A stretch of DNA of 64,000 bases from Phragmites australis (Eukaryota > Streptophyta > Magnoliopsida > Poales > Poaceae), in the NCBI RefSeq assembly GCF_958298935.1, contig NC_084923.1, forward strand, positions 7,318,501-7,382,500, read 5' to 3'. The stretch's first letter is position 1. Each line of letters begins with the position of its first letter. Made by a program: the position numbers and the translations under genes. Positions 13,630 through 24,779 of this stretch are shown piece after piece. The notes below the pieces were generated by a model. The model did not search any database. It saw only the letters and a list, made by a program, of their open reading frames with translations, and was not told the origin of the DNA.

Positions 13630-13883
13630 CTCCCTCTAGTCACAGATAAGTGTTGTTTTAGGTTGCGTGCAGTCAACATTTTCAAACTTTGGCTACAAAT
13701 CATTCTTTATGTATTGAGTTTGGATATTTAAAAATGATGCGGGTAGATTTGTCTTGAAAAGTAGTTTCGCAATAGTATAGCTTTGCTATATTCTATAAAT
13801 ATATTACACCAAAAAGTAGTCAAAGATGTGTTTTGGGGACTGTGTTGATGTCCAAAACGACACTTATTTGTGGCTGGAGGGAA
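13630..13883. mobile_element. Stowaway MITE in the RING gene leader intron
   Basis: Terminal inverted repeats CTCCCTCTAGTCACAGATAA and, at the right, CTTATTTGTGGCTGGAGGGA are Tc1/mariner Stowaway ends. TA is present on both sides (13628-13629 and 13884-13885). The element is 254 bp, non-coding and AT-rich inside. It sits in the inferred leader intron of the RING gene. Confidence 0.8.
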
Positions 13884-14087
13884 TACTTGATAAGAGTGGG
13901 AAATTTTCTGCATGTGCATATTGCTATGTCTCTAGCATTCTGCACTTGAAATTTGTCTTATATACCGCATATTGGATTAGTGGTCAATCATACATGTGTC
14001 ACTTGTATCTTTTCCTCAATGTAATTATTGATCGCATCGTAGCAAGTTCTTAACGTTGTTTTCTCAGGTTTGTTTTGTCAGGTCATC

Positions 14088-14873
14088 ATGTGGAGTTTTG
14101 CATCAAATGCCATAGCTGGAAGCTTAAAGAAAAAAGTGCAGCCTTCAAAATGTAGCACATCAAATCCTGATTGTTCTGATGATGAAGTTTCTTCGTGTAC
14201 AAGCAGAGAGGAAGGCCTTGATTGTCTAATATGCTGGGAATCATTCAACCTTGTGGAGAATGTTCCCTATGTCTTGTGGTGTGGACACACAATGTGCAAG
14301 AACTGTATCCTTGGTCTTCATTGGGCTGTAGTCAAGTTCCCGACACTTCCTATCCAGCTGCCACTTTTCATCTCATGCCCTTGGTGCAATCTGTTGTCTT
14401 TCCGGCTGGTTTACAAGGGCAACCTCAAGTTCCCGCGGAAAAACTACTGTCTTCTCTGGATGGTTGAGAGTATGAATGGCGAGAGAGCTAAGTTCCATTC
14501 CACTAGTCATGAAGAACATCATTCCTCATGGCCTTCTGGTGATGGCCCAAATTCCAGTCATCGCCAACGAAGAAATGCTGTCGCACGACCAGAGAGATCT
14601 TCAGCCAGAGATACAAATGTTGTCCGCAACATTTTTCACACTGATAACATCAGTGCATCTCTCCAAAAGCTTATGGTATGCTTCGTTCAGATGACAGTCA
14701 AGTTTCCACTTGTGATAATCTTCCTTCTGATTATTCTTTATGCTGTCCCTGCAAGTGCTGCTGTTATGGTCCTGTATGTCCTTGTGACTCTTTTGTTTGC
14801 ATTGCCTTCATTTTTGATCCTCTACTTTGCCTATCCCACTTTGGATTGGCTTGTCAGAGAGATCTTCGCTTAG
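14088..14873 (+). CDS. RING-finger (C3HC4) membrane protein, probable E3 ubiquitin ligase
   Basis: A single coding exon of 261 residues. The ATG at 14088 lies just after a TTTTGTCAG acceptor, so I chose it. The RING ligands are Cys46, Cys49, Cys65, His67, Cys70, Cys73, Cys97 and Cys100. This is a C3HC4 pattern with a long loop between the fourth and last cysteine pairs, and it binds two zinc ions. RING proteins of this type recruit an E2 and transfer ubiquitin. Residues about 205-255 form two hydrophobic segments (FPLVIIFLLIILYAV and a second around VLYVLVTLLFALPSFL), so the protein is probably anchored in an endomembrane with the RING in the cytosol. The linker at 155-190 is Ser/His/Arg-rich. 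Substrate unknown. Confidence 0.88.
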   Translation: MWSFASNAIAGSLKKKVQPSKCSTSNPDCSDDEVSSCTSREEGLDCLICWESFNLVENVPYVLWCGHTMCKNCILGLHWAVVKFPTLPIQLPLFISCPWCNLLSFRLVYKGNLKFPRKNYCLLWMVESMNGERAKFHSTSHEEHHSSWPSGDGPNSSHRQRRNAVARPERSSARDTNVVRNIFHTDNISASLQKLMVCFVQMTVKFPLVIIFLLIILYAVPASAAVMVLYVLVTLLFALPSFLILYFAYPTLDWLVREIFA

Positions 14874-15690
14874 TTTGTTCTGTCTGAAATGCCAGTGCAG
14901 TTCATAGTTCCCCGACACAAATATGTATTTCATGACCACTGGTCCTTGGGGCCCTGTGTAATTTTATTCTGATTTCATGCCCTTTCTTTTCTGGCTTTAT
15001 GGGACAGTAATTATGTTGAAACTATCTGTTTATTAAGATGCTCATGATCGTTTTTTTTCCCCTGTGGATCTACATTTGTTTATTTATCTTTGGGTTCTGG
15101 TTCGACATTTCTGTTCCATGGCATTATAATCATTCAAAATTCAAGCATTGTGTTTTTTTTTACGAACCAACTTCTCTATAAGTTGTAAACCTGTAATGAT
15201 TTGTTCTTTTTTTCCCTACCTTGTAAACGGAGGTAAAGTTATTCATGCAATTTTATTTCAGGTATCTGCTAGCTCTAGTTGCATTGTGTATCGATTGGCT
15301 GAGGCGTACGTAGGAATATGACGTGAGTTTGTGGAAATATTTTAGAGACAGTTCAATTCCCACGGCCAAGGGAATCAGACAAAAGTCCCGTGGGCCTAAG
15401 AGTGCGGTCAACCCTCCTCTTGGCGCCTCGGCAGTAGATGGCTCGGATGCTATGTCTAACTTTGTTGCTACGTCTAACTTTAGTTATAGCAAATCTAAAC
15501 GAGGTCACTGTTTGAATTGTTACCACATAAGGTGTCATAAGTTTAGCAGATATATATGGCAAGTGTTTGATTTATAGTCAAATTTGAGTATAGTCACATC
15601 AATATATGAAATGGTAAGGTCACCACTTGAAGTCAGTACATAGCAGGTGGATATAGCATTAACAATGTATGGTTGTATCCGGTCCTCACA
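14874..15690. other. 3' UTR of the RING gene and intergenic DNA
   Basis: T-rich 3' UTR-like sequence follows the stop codon to about 15300. An 84-codon open frame at 15323 shows no domain and has uneven composition. No supported gene was found. Confidence 0.4.
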
Positions 15691-15836
15691 TTTCAGTTTC
15701 AGCAAGGATAGAAATAAAATAGTAGAATCTGTAATACTTCAGCTTCTACCTTTTTTATTAGCTTTTCAGTTTCAGCAAGGATAGAAATAGAATAGTAAAA
15801 TCTGCAATACTTCAGCTTTTACCTTTTCGATTAGCT
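15691..15836. repeat. 73-bp tandem duplication (two copies)
   Basis: Copies at 15691-15763 and 15764-15836 both start TTTCAGTTTCAGCAAGGATA and end ATTAGCT, differing at only a few positions. The second copy ends right at the exon-like block described next. Confidence 0.85.
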
Positions 15837-16480
15837 GGAGAAAGAAGCCAGGAACGTTGATAGAGCTTTTGCTGAGATTGCTGCAATGTATGAATGAGGT
15901 TATTCTTGTTTTATGCATTAGTTGAAGTATTCTCTGTCATACATCAAACAGAAGCAAGACCTATCTATGTTCTACCGTTCTTATATACATCTCTACAGTC
16001 TACATATTCACAAGCTGTGAAAGAACTTTGTACATCCCTATCTGAATGAAATTCTCTAGTTGAAGCCTTCAACTTTGAGGGAAAATAAGGCCTCATCTTT
16101 CAGCGCTAAATTTAGGCAAAATCAATAATAATGTGGCTATCTGGAACTGCTCTAATCTGTCTGTAAACTAGGTTCAACAATGGAGACATCAACACCATGC
16201 TTTGATAAGATAATATTGCTGGTCATATCTTTTTCAATTGATTAATACTTTGGGATGTGATGATTCTTCAAGTGCTTCACTCGTCCACTTACATATCAAC
16301 TCATAGGTAGGTGAAATGATCCTGAATGCTCAAGCTGAACATGGAGATGCACCTAGCAGCACAAATGAGGGTGCAAATGTTAGAACAGAAGCTAGGGAGA
16401 GAACGTGTTTGAGCTGTTAGCAAGTTATGAACTTTTAAACCTGCAGCAGTCTGGGTCTCCACACCACTGTCATCACAAAT
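15833..16480 (+). pseudogene. Decayed fragment of an unidentified plant gene
   Basis: Two exon-like blocks read sensibly in frame. At about 15834-15898, after TTAG, the translation is LEKEARNVDRAFAEIAAMYE, ended by TGA next to a GAG/GTTATT donor-like site. At about 16311-16450, after an ATAG acceptor, the frame reads GEMILNAQAEHGDAPSSTN and then EGANVRTEAR. One frame change then leads to ENVFELLASYELLNL. The acidic, helical and compact wording is unlike random translation of AT-rich DNA. No start, no complete gene and no family assignment can be given. It may be a captured or truncated copy of a cellular gene. Confidence 0.4.
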
Positions 16481-17040
16481 CTATTCAGTTAGTGTTGACT
16501 TTAGAATCCATTGTGCATCTTTAACCAGAGTAATACAAACAAATGAATATTCAACCTTTTGTTTTTATAGGAAAAGAGGGATAGACATATCACTGGCATT
16601 AACCTTTGCATTCGTCATGTTTGGATAGCTTAGATCAAGCTGCTGCTTCCATATCAAGTCTTTTATCTAATTCTGTACAGCGGTTAATCAAGTCTAAACA
16701 TAAATCACATCTAAACTAAAAACAATAACGTGTAAAGTAGAATTAGTATAATTAAGAAACAAATGCAGCTAGCTCAATACCTGTTCTCTTGAGTTCATCT
16801 GATTGCAACAATTATCAGATTTAGATTATGAGCTATGCCAACAAATGCCATATATTCATGTTACATAAAACCACACCACATAATTAAACACATAAATGAT
16901 CGTTGACAACTAATTCAAAGCATTATATTACATAATTTTGCAGCTAACATAAATTAAGGTGTTTACATAAGGCATACCATCACATGCACTGGTAGATTTG
17001 TCTCAAAAGACATACATTGACATAGTACTGAAGAAATAGA
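16481..17040. other. AT-rich spacer, nothing recognised
   Basis: There are no long open frames or clear terminal repeats. It may be internal sequence of the flanking copia element that has decayed beyond recognition. Confidence 0.35.
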
Positions 17041-17807
17041 ATATGCATAAGTGCTTTGTCACTGCTGCTCCTATTGTTAAGGGCGATAAGTTTGGAACAT
17101 TTCAATGTTTAAGGAACCAATACGAAGCTAATCAGATTAAGTCGGTTCCTTATGCTTCAGCTGTCTGAAGCATTATGTATACTTAAGTATGTACACGTCC
17201 TGACTTAGCTTTCGTGACTGGGATGTTTGGCAGATTCAGTCAAATCCAGGACTGAACCACTGGAAATCTGTTAAGAAAGTACTTCGCTATTTGCAAGGCA
17301 CTAATAACTATATGCTCATATTTAGAAAATCTGATAACCTCGAAATTGTTGGTTATTCGGATGCAGACTTTACGGGGTGTGTGGATACTAAGAAATTCAC
17401 GTCAGGTTGTATCTTCACCCTTCACTGGAGGAGCTATCTAGTGGAAAAGTTTTAAACATACACTTACGGTATCGTCAACGATGCAAGTTGAGTTTGTAAC
17501 ATGTTATGAAGCTATCGGACAAGTTGTATGGCTAAAGAATTCTGTCCCGGGTTTAAGAGTGGTCGACAGTATTTCAAATCCACTGACATTATACTGTGAT
17601 AATCAACTCGTAGTTTTCTATACAAGTAACAACAAGTCGAGTGATGTTGCAAAACGCATCGACATTAAGTATCATGTCGTGAAAGATAGAATTCAGGATC
17701 AAACAATAAGTGTCAAGCATATAAGTACTAAGTTAATACTTGCGGATTCGCTCAATAAAGACTTGTCACCCCTTTTTTTTATCATTTTACCGGCATGGGG
17801 TTACTGA
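17041..17807 (+). pseudogene. Ty1-copia polyprotein remnant (end of reverse transcriptase and RNase H)
   Basis: Read in pieces, the plus strand gives the conserved copia order. The pieces are KGDKFGTFQC, PYASAV, VCTRPDLAFVTGMF, NPGLNHWKSVKKVLRYLQGT, YSDADFTGCVD, an LYCDNQ motif and HIDIKYH-like and HISTKL-like segments. The YSDADF and CDN motifs mark the RNase H domain. Stops and frame changes (for example a TGA after PYASAV near 17168) break it. Only the last 108 codons, 17481-17807, stay open. The element is dead and truncated on the left. Confidence 0.8.
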
Positions 17808-18009
17808 AAAGCCTATAATTCTGGATAAGAGGAACATAATGTTAACTAACTCTCACAAGGAATAACAAATTTCTCTTTCAAGATGGAGTGGTACACTATA
17901 GGTTTTTGGGTTTTAGTGATATTTTATTAGCCGTTGTAACGTTTAATCTTGATGTACTGTTTCGTTGAGAGTGGATTTATGGTGTTAGCCTTACGATCAA
18001 ATGGGAGAA

Positions 18010-18425
18010 TGTTAGAATTGATATCGACACTAACGTACCATAACAGAAGGAGATCGAGAAAGAGAGGGAGTTCGATCTCCCTATGCGTTCAGATCGGGAG
18101 CGTAACCAACTCTTGGTTATAGTCCCATCTCAGGCAGTGCCACATAAATACATGAGGGGAGGGGCAGCCGATGCCTATTTGATAATTCATGTTAGGTCAA
18201 AACTTCCCCCCACAACTCTAATTGATCTGATCTTCACATGAGTTGAACCGAGGTGAAGGCTGCCGCCCCTGCAGCACTTACGGCGACTACGTCGACCAGC
18301 TACTTCATCACACTAGCGCCCACTACATCTACCTCACCATCAGGTCGGTGATCATCCACACTGACATGTTTACGCTCTTCAACCTCATCGTCAAGATAAG
18401 ATGGTGTCACCGAATTCAAGTTTGA
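18010..18425 (+). mobile_element. 3' LTR (start) of the copia element
   Basis: The purine-rich tract ATGGGAGAA is followed at once by TGTTAGAATTG, the typical polypurine tract to LTR junction of this copia group, 200 bp after the RNase H remnant. The LTR contains a CATAAATA promoter-like box near 18145. Its right end could not be fixed, so the end given is a minimum estimate. Confidence 0.6.
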
Positions 18426-19838
18426 CTTCATGCTTTCATAATTAAGAGGTACTTAATCTAGAGCTAGATCATAATGTTAATTAGCTAAGATTTAGATCTA
18501 ACAAATATAAATTATAGTATCTCAACGTATGCTCAAATACATACCACACACCACACATACTTTAATTACTGAGATATACACTATATCTATAACTTATATA
18601 GATATCACACATTTTTAAAGAGGACGACGAAGTCACCCAAACTTCACAGACGGCGGAAACGTCGCTGTCCCACTGCGACTACACGCATATAAAGCTAAAG
18701 ATCTATGTTTAAATATAAAATGTCGATAAGATAACCGGGCGGATCCCAGCAACCAATCCGGATGCGTGAGGCACCATCATCGCTCCCCACCACTAGGAGC
18801 TCGTTCTCAAGACAGCGGATTGCTGGCTCGCATCTCGACCCAAATGTCCGACATTGCGAGGCCGCTTATTAGTTGCTCCTCCCAGAAGCAGAAAGTCACG
18901 GTCCAGCGCTCCATTCATACTCACCATCTGAATCATGTTTAAGCCGCTATTAAGTTCATTTCTTTTACGGCAATCGTACTTGGTGGTTAAAACTCTAACT
19001 CTTTAATTTCGTTGCTACGGTAATGAAATTCGGGATCCCCGTTCTGGAAAAAGAAATCTATCTGCTTGAATTGCCTGTCCTGTTTCAACTTTTTATCGTT
19101 TGGATACCGGTGAAAACTGAATAATGTTGGGAGGGACCGTCACGGAGCCTTTTTGGTTCTTCAGCCAGCACATTCCGTATTTCCGTCCTTCCTTTTGTGC
19201 TGTCAGACCTTTAGCCTTTCCGGACTGCAGGCTGCAGAGCAGTGCGATGGAACAGTAACCTTATATCATACGGTCATCAATCTCTTACTAATGTAAATCC
19301 AGAGACTAATGTGAGTGATTCAATTCTCAGTATGCAATGCACAAGACACATTCTGTGAGATATCAGTAGGCTGTGTAGTGTAGGCCCACAGCCACATGCT
19401 TGGTCGAGCTAGCACTCCCCAATGATCCAGATTTTGTACAAGATTTGGCGTCGGCACACACACACACACACACAAGATATTCCTAATCTCCTGATAAAGT
19501 CACTCAAAGCCAGCAAAATGGAACAGCAATGATTCACCAACTAAAGAAGAAACGGGAGGAAGGAAAACAAGAGTACGGTCATCATTCTTCAGGCCCCCAC
19601 CAATGACTGAACAATTATTCCTAAATAAAATGACCCAACAATCTCGAGACACAAAGTCTCTTTTTCCTCCTTGCTTGGCATCTAAGCATGCGTGCGTTTT
19701 ATTTGATGTGGTACTACCAGCCCCAGTGGCCGGGCTAAACATCTTTCGTCTTTATGATTAATTGCGATCAAAGTAACACCGGTACAACGAGAATTAGTTA
19801 AGCTGCTACAGTACATTATTATTCATGTGAGCAACGGT
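18426..19838. other. Intergenic DNA with a (CA)n microsatellite
   Basis: A perfect CA dinucleotide run of about 11 units lies at 19455-19476. The remainder includes possible further copia LTR sequence on the left and no supported gene. An 80-codon minus frame at 19500-19742 has no recognisable domain. Confidence 0.5.
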
Positions 19839-20300
19839 CACGTTCGAGATGGGTAAATTAGGATATTTAGAAACTAATAACTTTAAAAAATTATAAGATA
19901 AATATATCTTAATTTTTATTGAAATATGTATTAAGTTTATCTAATATGTCTATTCTACCGCTCAATAGGATTACGACCTACTATAGCAAGTTAAATTGTA
20001 AATATGTAAATATATAAACGTAAATAAGGTAGAGAGATAAACTCGGCATAATAAATTTTTATTTCGTGGTATCGGTGGTACATAAGCTACCCCTGATCTA
20101 CATTGGAGCTCTACAAAGGATATGCTCCTAGTCGTTAAGTCTCTTCCGGTCACAGCTCTTGAGCTACTAATTCACTAAAATAAAGCCTCAAGCACGATGA
20201 GTCACTGTTGGGGATGATCTCCCGCCCCCTTCGGATGGCAAGTCGAAGTCTACTGGTGGCTGAGCACTGATGGGTGTTGCAGTTATATTTCAGGAAATGA

Positions 20301-20600
20301 AGGCGAAGGCCATGGCGGGCCTTCGATCGGAGCCCGAAGGTTGGCCTGCGACCTCCATTCGTGTAGGCGAAGGCCATGACGGACCTTCGGCCGGAGCCCG
20401 AAGGTTGGTTTGCGAACTTTCCTGCCCGTGTAGGCGAAAGCTGCGACATGCCTTCGATCGGAAGCCGAAGGTTGACCAACGACTCCGCTCGCCCGTGCAG
20501 GCGAAGGCTCTGACGTGCCTTCGGCTGGAGGCCGAAGGTCAACCACGACACTGGAGAGCAGGAGCGAAGGTCGTGGCGAACTTTCGGTTGGAAGCCGGAG
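20301..20600 (+). repeat. Five diverged 61-67 bp tandem repeats inside the solo LTR
   Basis: Units begin AGGCGAAGG or AGGAGCGAAGG at 20301, 20365, 20432, 20499 and 20560. Each holds an inverted pair of the CCTTCG and CGAAGG type, as in CCTTCGATCGGAGCCCGAAGG-like stems. The array lies upstream of the LTR TATA boxes, where enhancer-like repeats often sit in LTRs. Confidence 0.8.
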
Positions 20601-20792
20601 AGAGGCCCGCAGCGTAGTCATAAGATTGGCCGAAGACCACATATAGACATCGAGGCCCACATAGCCGCTCAGGGCACAATTGTAATTATGCAAATGTACA
20701 TGATTGTACCATAATGTTCTCGAATATGCTGGGAATGTGACAGTTGAGAGGGTAAAACTGTAAATCCTAGCATAGAGTGGTTGGGTACGGAC

Positions 20793-20812
20793 TATAAATA
20801 TGGCTATAAATA
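20793..20812 (+). promoter_or_regulatory. Paired TATA boxes of the solo LTR
   Basis: Two close TATAAATA motifs, at 20793 and 20805, lie in the expected place for the LTR promoter, after the tandem repeats and about 140 bp from the LTR end. Confidence 0.55.
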
Positions 20813-21594
20813 GGGCCATACTATACCTGAAGCGCTAGAGGAATCAAGATTATTCACCCATAACATGTGTCACACCCAGGAGCCTTCGACTTTCCCTCAG
20901 AGCGAAGGTTTTCCTTGTTTGGGACCTCGATTCCAACAGTCACCAAAACTAGATCTCACCACTAACCTCTCTTCCGATCACTTATACGTCATCTTCACTT
21001 TTAAGCTTTAGTCACAAAGATAAGGGCATCCACATCCCCACACAATCTTCTTACCACCGTTTCACACCAAGTCGAAGGATCAACAAGTTACTGATGAGTC
21101 AACAAGACTCCAAGACGCCGACGTACCTCTCGGTATACGGTTGGATCACTTCTTAATACACTCTTGCAACACTTAGCAACACTTCTTTCTAGGTTTATAA
21201 GCACTAATCGATCTCTAATGGTGTGCTTAATCGCTTTAGATGAATACTTTAAGTAATTAGATGACTTGAATATCTTCTCAGGTGTGTATGAGGTTCTCTA
21301 GACTTCAACACATTCAAATGACCGAGTGGGTGGGTATTTATAGTCTCAAACCCGCTAACTAGCCGTTGCTCCAACAACTCAATTTTACTGTGAATACCAG
21401 ATGGACTGGTGCAGACAGCTTGTACTCATTGGACAATCTGATGTGTACACCATCACAAACTAGTCGTTGGAACTCAACTCAGTAACTCTTTTGAACACCG
21501 GATGTTTCGATGTAACCTTCACTCTATCACCAAACTATTCGGTGTGTTGACCTGAGCCTGACCACGCCACTTCTTCTCTGTGCAAAAGCTATGG

Positions 21595-22975
21595 TGTCGG
21601 AGGATGAACTCCTCAAGTAGGGATCTGGAGGGACCCCCTTTGAGACGGGGGGGGGGATGATTCTGAATCTGTTTTGCGGGTAAAATAAATGGGCGTAAAT
21701 ACGATGCAGGTGGAATGGAATGATCGGATGCAGAAGTAGTAAATGCACTAGAAGTTTTTAGACAGGTTCGGGCTGCACTGAGCGTAACACCCTACTCCTG
21801 TGTGTGTGCTATAAATGCTCTGAGAATGTCTCTTAGAGATGTTGCTGGTTACAAGAATATTTGTCTAGCCTAGAGCTTCGTGCTCCTTATTCTTCGGTGA
21901 TATCAGCTTTTGTGTTTGTACTGAGACTCTGTCTTCTTCCTCAGCTTCCTCTCCTCAACCTTCTCCTTGTCTGTCTACTCGTCCCTTTCACCGGGGAGCC
22001 CGCCCGCCTTAAATACCCGCTGGGGCGGTAGCGTGCCCCGAAAGGGAGGGCGCGAGTTCCAAGGCGCCATAAATGGAAAGCAACCATCATAGGCTGCTAC
22101 GCGAAGTGACGGGGAGGGTTGAAAACACGCCCCCGTCCGATCTGATTCGTCATCGTACCATTCTGCAACGGGCGCCGCGGAGAGAGCCCACCGGGCAGCC
22201 ACTGAACAGCCTGGCGTGCCCGCTCGGTCTTGTACACCTGACACAACAGGGTGGCAGGCGGGACGTCTTGGGCTTCGCAATGCTATCCTGAGGCGCGCCG
22301 GATGTCCCACGATGGGACCCGTGCATTAAATGTCCCCATGCTTCCCTGCCAAGCCGTGACAGAGACTGACAACGAGCGTGGCAGGAGCAGTTGGAAGTGA
22401 CAGGCCATGCGCCCTCTTAAATGAGACATCGAGCCTTTCACTGGTTGACACCTCACCACTGGACCTCTGTGGGGGCCACCGGCGAAGGACTTCTTAGGCC
22501 GTCGGGAAACCGAGTGCTCGGGGGTCACTGTTCACAGCCCCGAGCACTCTCTCTCGGATATGCCCTTTCTTGGTCCTCGGGGAACCAAGTGCTCAGGGGC
22601 CACTGTTCACGGCCCCGAGCACTCTCTCCTGGAACTGACTTCCCTTTTGTCCTCGGGGGACTCGGGTGCTCGAGGGCCACTGTTCACGGCCTCGAGCACC
22701 CCCTTCCCGGCACTTGGCTTTTCTGTTCGTCGGGGGGCTTGAGTGTCCGGGGGCCACTGTTCACAGCCCCGAGTACTCCCTTCCCGACACTTGGTCTTCT
22801 CGGGTCATCGGGGAACTTGGGTACTCGGGGAACACTGTTTATGGCCCCGAGCACCCTCTCCCGGGACTTAGTCTTCTCGTACCTCGCAGGGATGATCACC
22901 GCGGGAGGGCGTCACGTGGCAAACTGCTGATCTAGCCTCGGGACTCGGGGACCCCTGGTTCCTGTGACACCGACA
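21595..22975. mobile_element. Solo LTR of the TGTCGG family, 1,381 bp, perfect TSD
   Basis: It starts TGTCGGAGGATG and ends GTGACACCGACA, flanked by TATGG on both sides (21590-21594 and 22976-22980). No internal region is present. It is closely related to the LTRs at 34914-36420 and, inverted, at 23226. The last 500 bp contains several units with GAGTGCTCGGGG facing CCCCGAGCACTC. Family resemblance suggests the coding orientation is minus, but nothing here proves it. Confidence 0.92.
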
Positions 22976-23225
22976 TATGGCATTCACAATCTTCATCGCT
23001 GGACCTTCTGGTGTGTACAACAACATCTTTTCATGATTTTTCACACACTCTGTTAAATGCTCCGTGAAACCTTCGGTGTGCATATTTTCATCGGCGGGCC
23101 TTTCAACGTGTTGATCTTCAGTCTTCCACTGTTGCACCCTCTCTGCAACAAATGCTTCGTGTAAGCATCCGGTGCCTTTAATTCCGAGCGCTAGACCTTC
23201 CGGTGTATGGAAACTTCTCTGACTT

Positions 23226-24548
23226 TGTCGGTGTATCAGGAACCAGGGGTCCCCGAATCCTGAGGCCAGGCCAGCCATCCGCCACATGGTGTCATCCCGC
23301 AGAGTCTCTCCCGCGAGGTGAGAAAGAGCGAGTCCCGGGAGAAGGCGCTCGGGGCCACAGTCGGTGGCCCCCGAGTACCCCAGTCCCCCGATGATCCACG
23401 AAATCTAAGTACCGGAAAGAAATTGCTCTGGAAGGTGTACGGTCACCCCGAGCACCCTAGTCCCCCGACGACCAGGAGAGCTAAGTTCCGGGAGAGAGTG
23501 CTCAGGGCTGCGTGCGGCAGCCCCCGAGCACTTGGTTCCCCGAGGATCCGAGCAAGAGTGCTCGGGAGAGAGTGCTCGGGGAGGTGAACAGTACCCCCGA
23601 GCACTCGGTTCCCCGAGGACAAGAAAGGGCATTCTCGGGAGAGAGTACTCGGGGAGGTAAACAGTACCCCCGAGCACTCGGTACCCCGACGACCCAGAAA
23701 GTCCCCTGGTGGAGGCCCCCAAGGGGCCCACCAATGAGGTGTCAACCAGTCAAAGGCTCGAGGCCGTATTTAAAGAGCGTGCGTGGCCTGTCACCTCCAT
23801 CTGCTCCCGCCGCGCTCAGCGTCAGTTCCTGCCACGTTCTGGCAGAGAGGCGTGGGGTTATTAATTGCACGGGTCCCGTCCCGTGCCATCCGACCCGTCT
23901 CAGGATAACGTCGTAAGGACCAAGGCGTTCCGTCTACCGCGCTGCTGTGGCAGGGGAACAAGACAGGGCGGGCACGCCGGGTCGCTCTGCGGTTGCCCGG
24001 TGGACCCTCTCCACGGCGCCCGTTGCCAGGGCATTTATTGTGACGGATGACCGGGTGTGTGTCGTATTTTCCACCCCTGATCACTTCGCCCAGAGGAAAT
24101 GATGACACCCTTTCCATTTATGGTGTCTCAGAACTCGTGCCCCCTCCCGTTCGGGGCACGTTGCTGCCGGCGGGTATTAGAGCAGCCGGCGGCACAGAAG
24201 CGGATATAGCTTAATGCATCCCAAGTTGAGAAAAAAACCAAGGGCAACGAAGTGAAGCTGAATGCATCTGGAATAGATCCTCAAGCATAGCCAAGAACAC
24301 AGCGCAAGAGAAACACGGCTGAGAAAAGAGCAGCACGAGATAGGCTGAGGAACAAGGAGCCCCAGGCTCTTAGATAGACCAACATTCTTGTAACCAGCAA
24401 CATCCTTGAGGGACTTCCTCAGGGCATTTATAGTATCCATACAGGAGTAGGGTGTTACGCCCCCGTGCGGCCCGAACCTGTCTAAATTCTGGTGCATTTA
24501 CTTCTTCTTGCACTAGGTCATCTCCACCACCACCGGCCGTTGCATTCA
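23226..24548. mobile_element. Inverted, end-damaged LTR of the TGTCGG family
   Basis: It begins TGTCGGTGTATCAGGAACC, the reverse of the right end of the 21595 copy, and shares its body in reverse, including the CTCGGGG stem repeats. The right end lacks the expected GAGTTCATCCTCCGACA. It stops between about 24530 and 24560, where copy A resumes. The flank GACTT at 23221 has no convincing partner, so the end was lost or rearranged. Confidence 0.75.
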
Positions 24549-24779
24549 GCACTTCGATGTGTATAGGCATCTGAGCACCGAATTTTCCGGTGTAGTTAAT
24601 TTTTCTGTGACTTCTTTCAATTCAACCGAACTTTATCATAGCTACGGTAACTTTTTTATATATTGTATCCATAAGACTTACTAACATATATTCTTGATAA
24701 ATATGTTAGTCTTAATGATTATATTATCATTAATCATTAAAATCGTAATCATAACTTATTAGGACCATTTTCACTACAA

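Larger units (their letters stand above)
20206..20938 (+). mobile_element. Solo LTR, 733 bp, perfect 5-bp target duplication
   Basis: It starts TGTTGGGGAT and ends TTCCAACA, with GTCAC on both sides (20201-20205 and 20939-20943). Two TATAAATA boxes at 20793 and 20805 lie about 140 bp before the right end, giving plus orientation. No internal domain, primer site or second LTR is present. It interrupts the older LTR copy A. Confidence 0.93.
19839..24773 (-). mobile_element. Old LTR split by three younger LTR insertions (copy A)
   Basis: Pieces at about 19839-20205, 20939-21594, 22976-23225 and about 24549-24773 align in order with copy B at 59.7-62.8 kb. Shared landmarks are TATGTCTATTCTACCGCTCA, a TATTTATAG box (CTATAAATA on the minus strand, near 21338) and the final TAGTCT...TATTATCATTAA stretch. 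Without the insertions the length is about 1.5 kb. The right end reads GGACCATTTTCA, like the reversed TGAAAATG start of the solo LTR at 60256-61763. I therefore read A as a minus-strand LTR of a related family. It carries CACCGGATNATCCGGTG-like repeats. The left boundary is approximate. Confidence 0.6.

Noticed and set aside
22421..22930. 169-codon frame and its shadows in the LTR
   Set aside because: The repeated LGSSGN/GATVHGPEH-like wording comes from translating the hairpin repeats, not from a gene.
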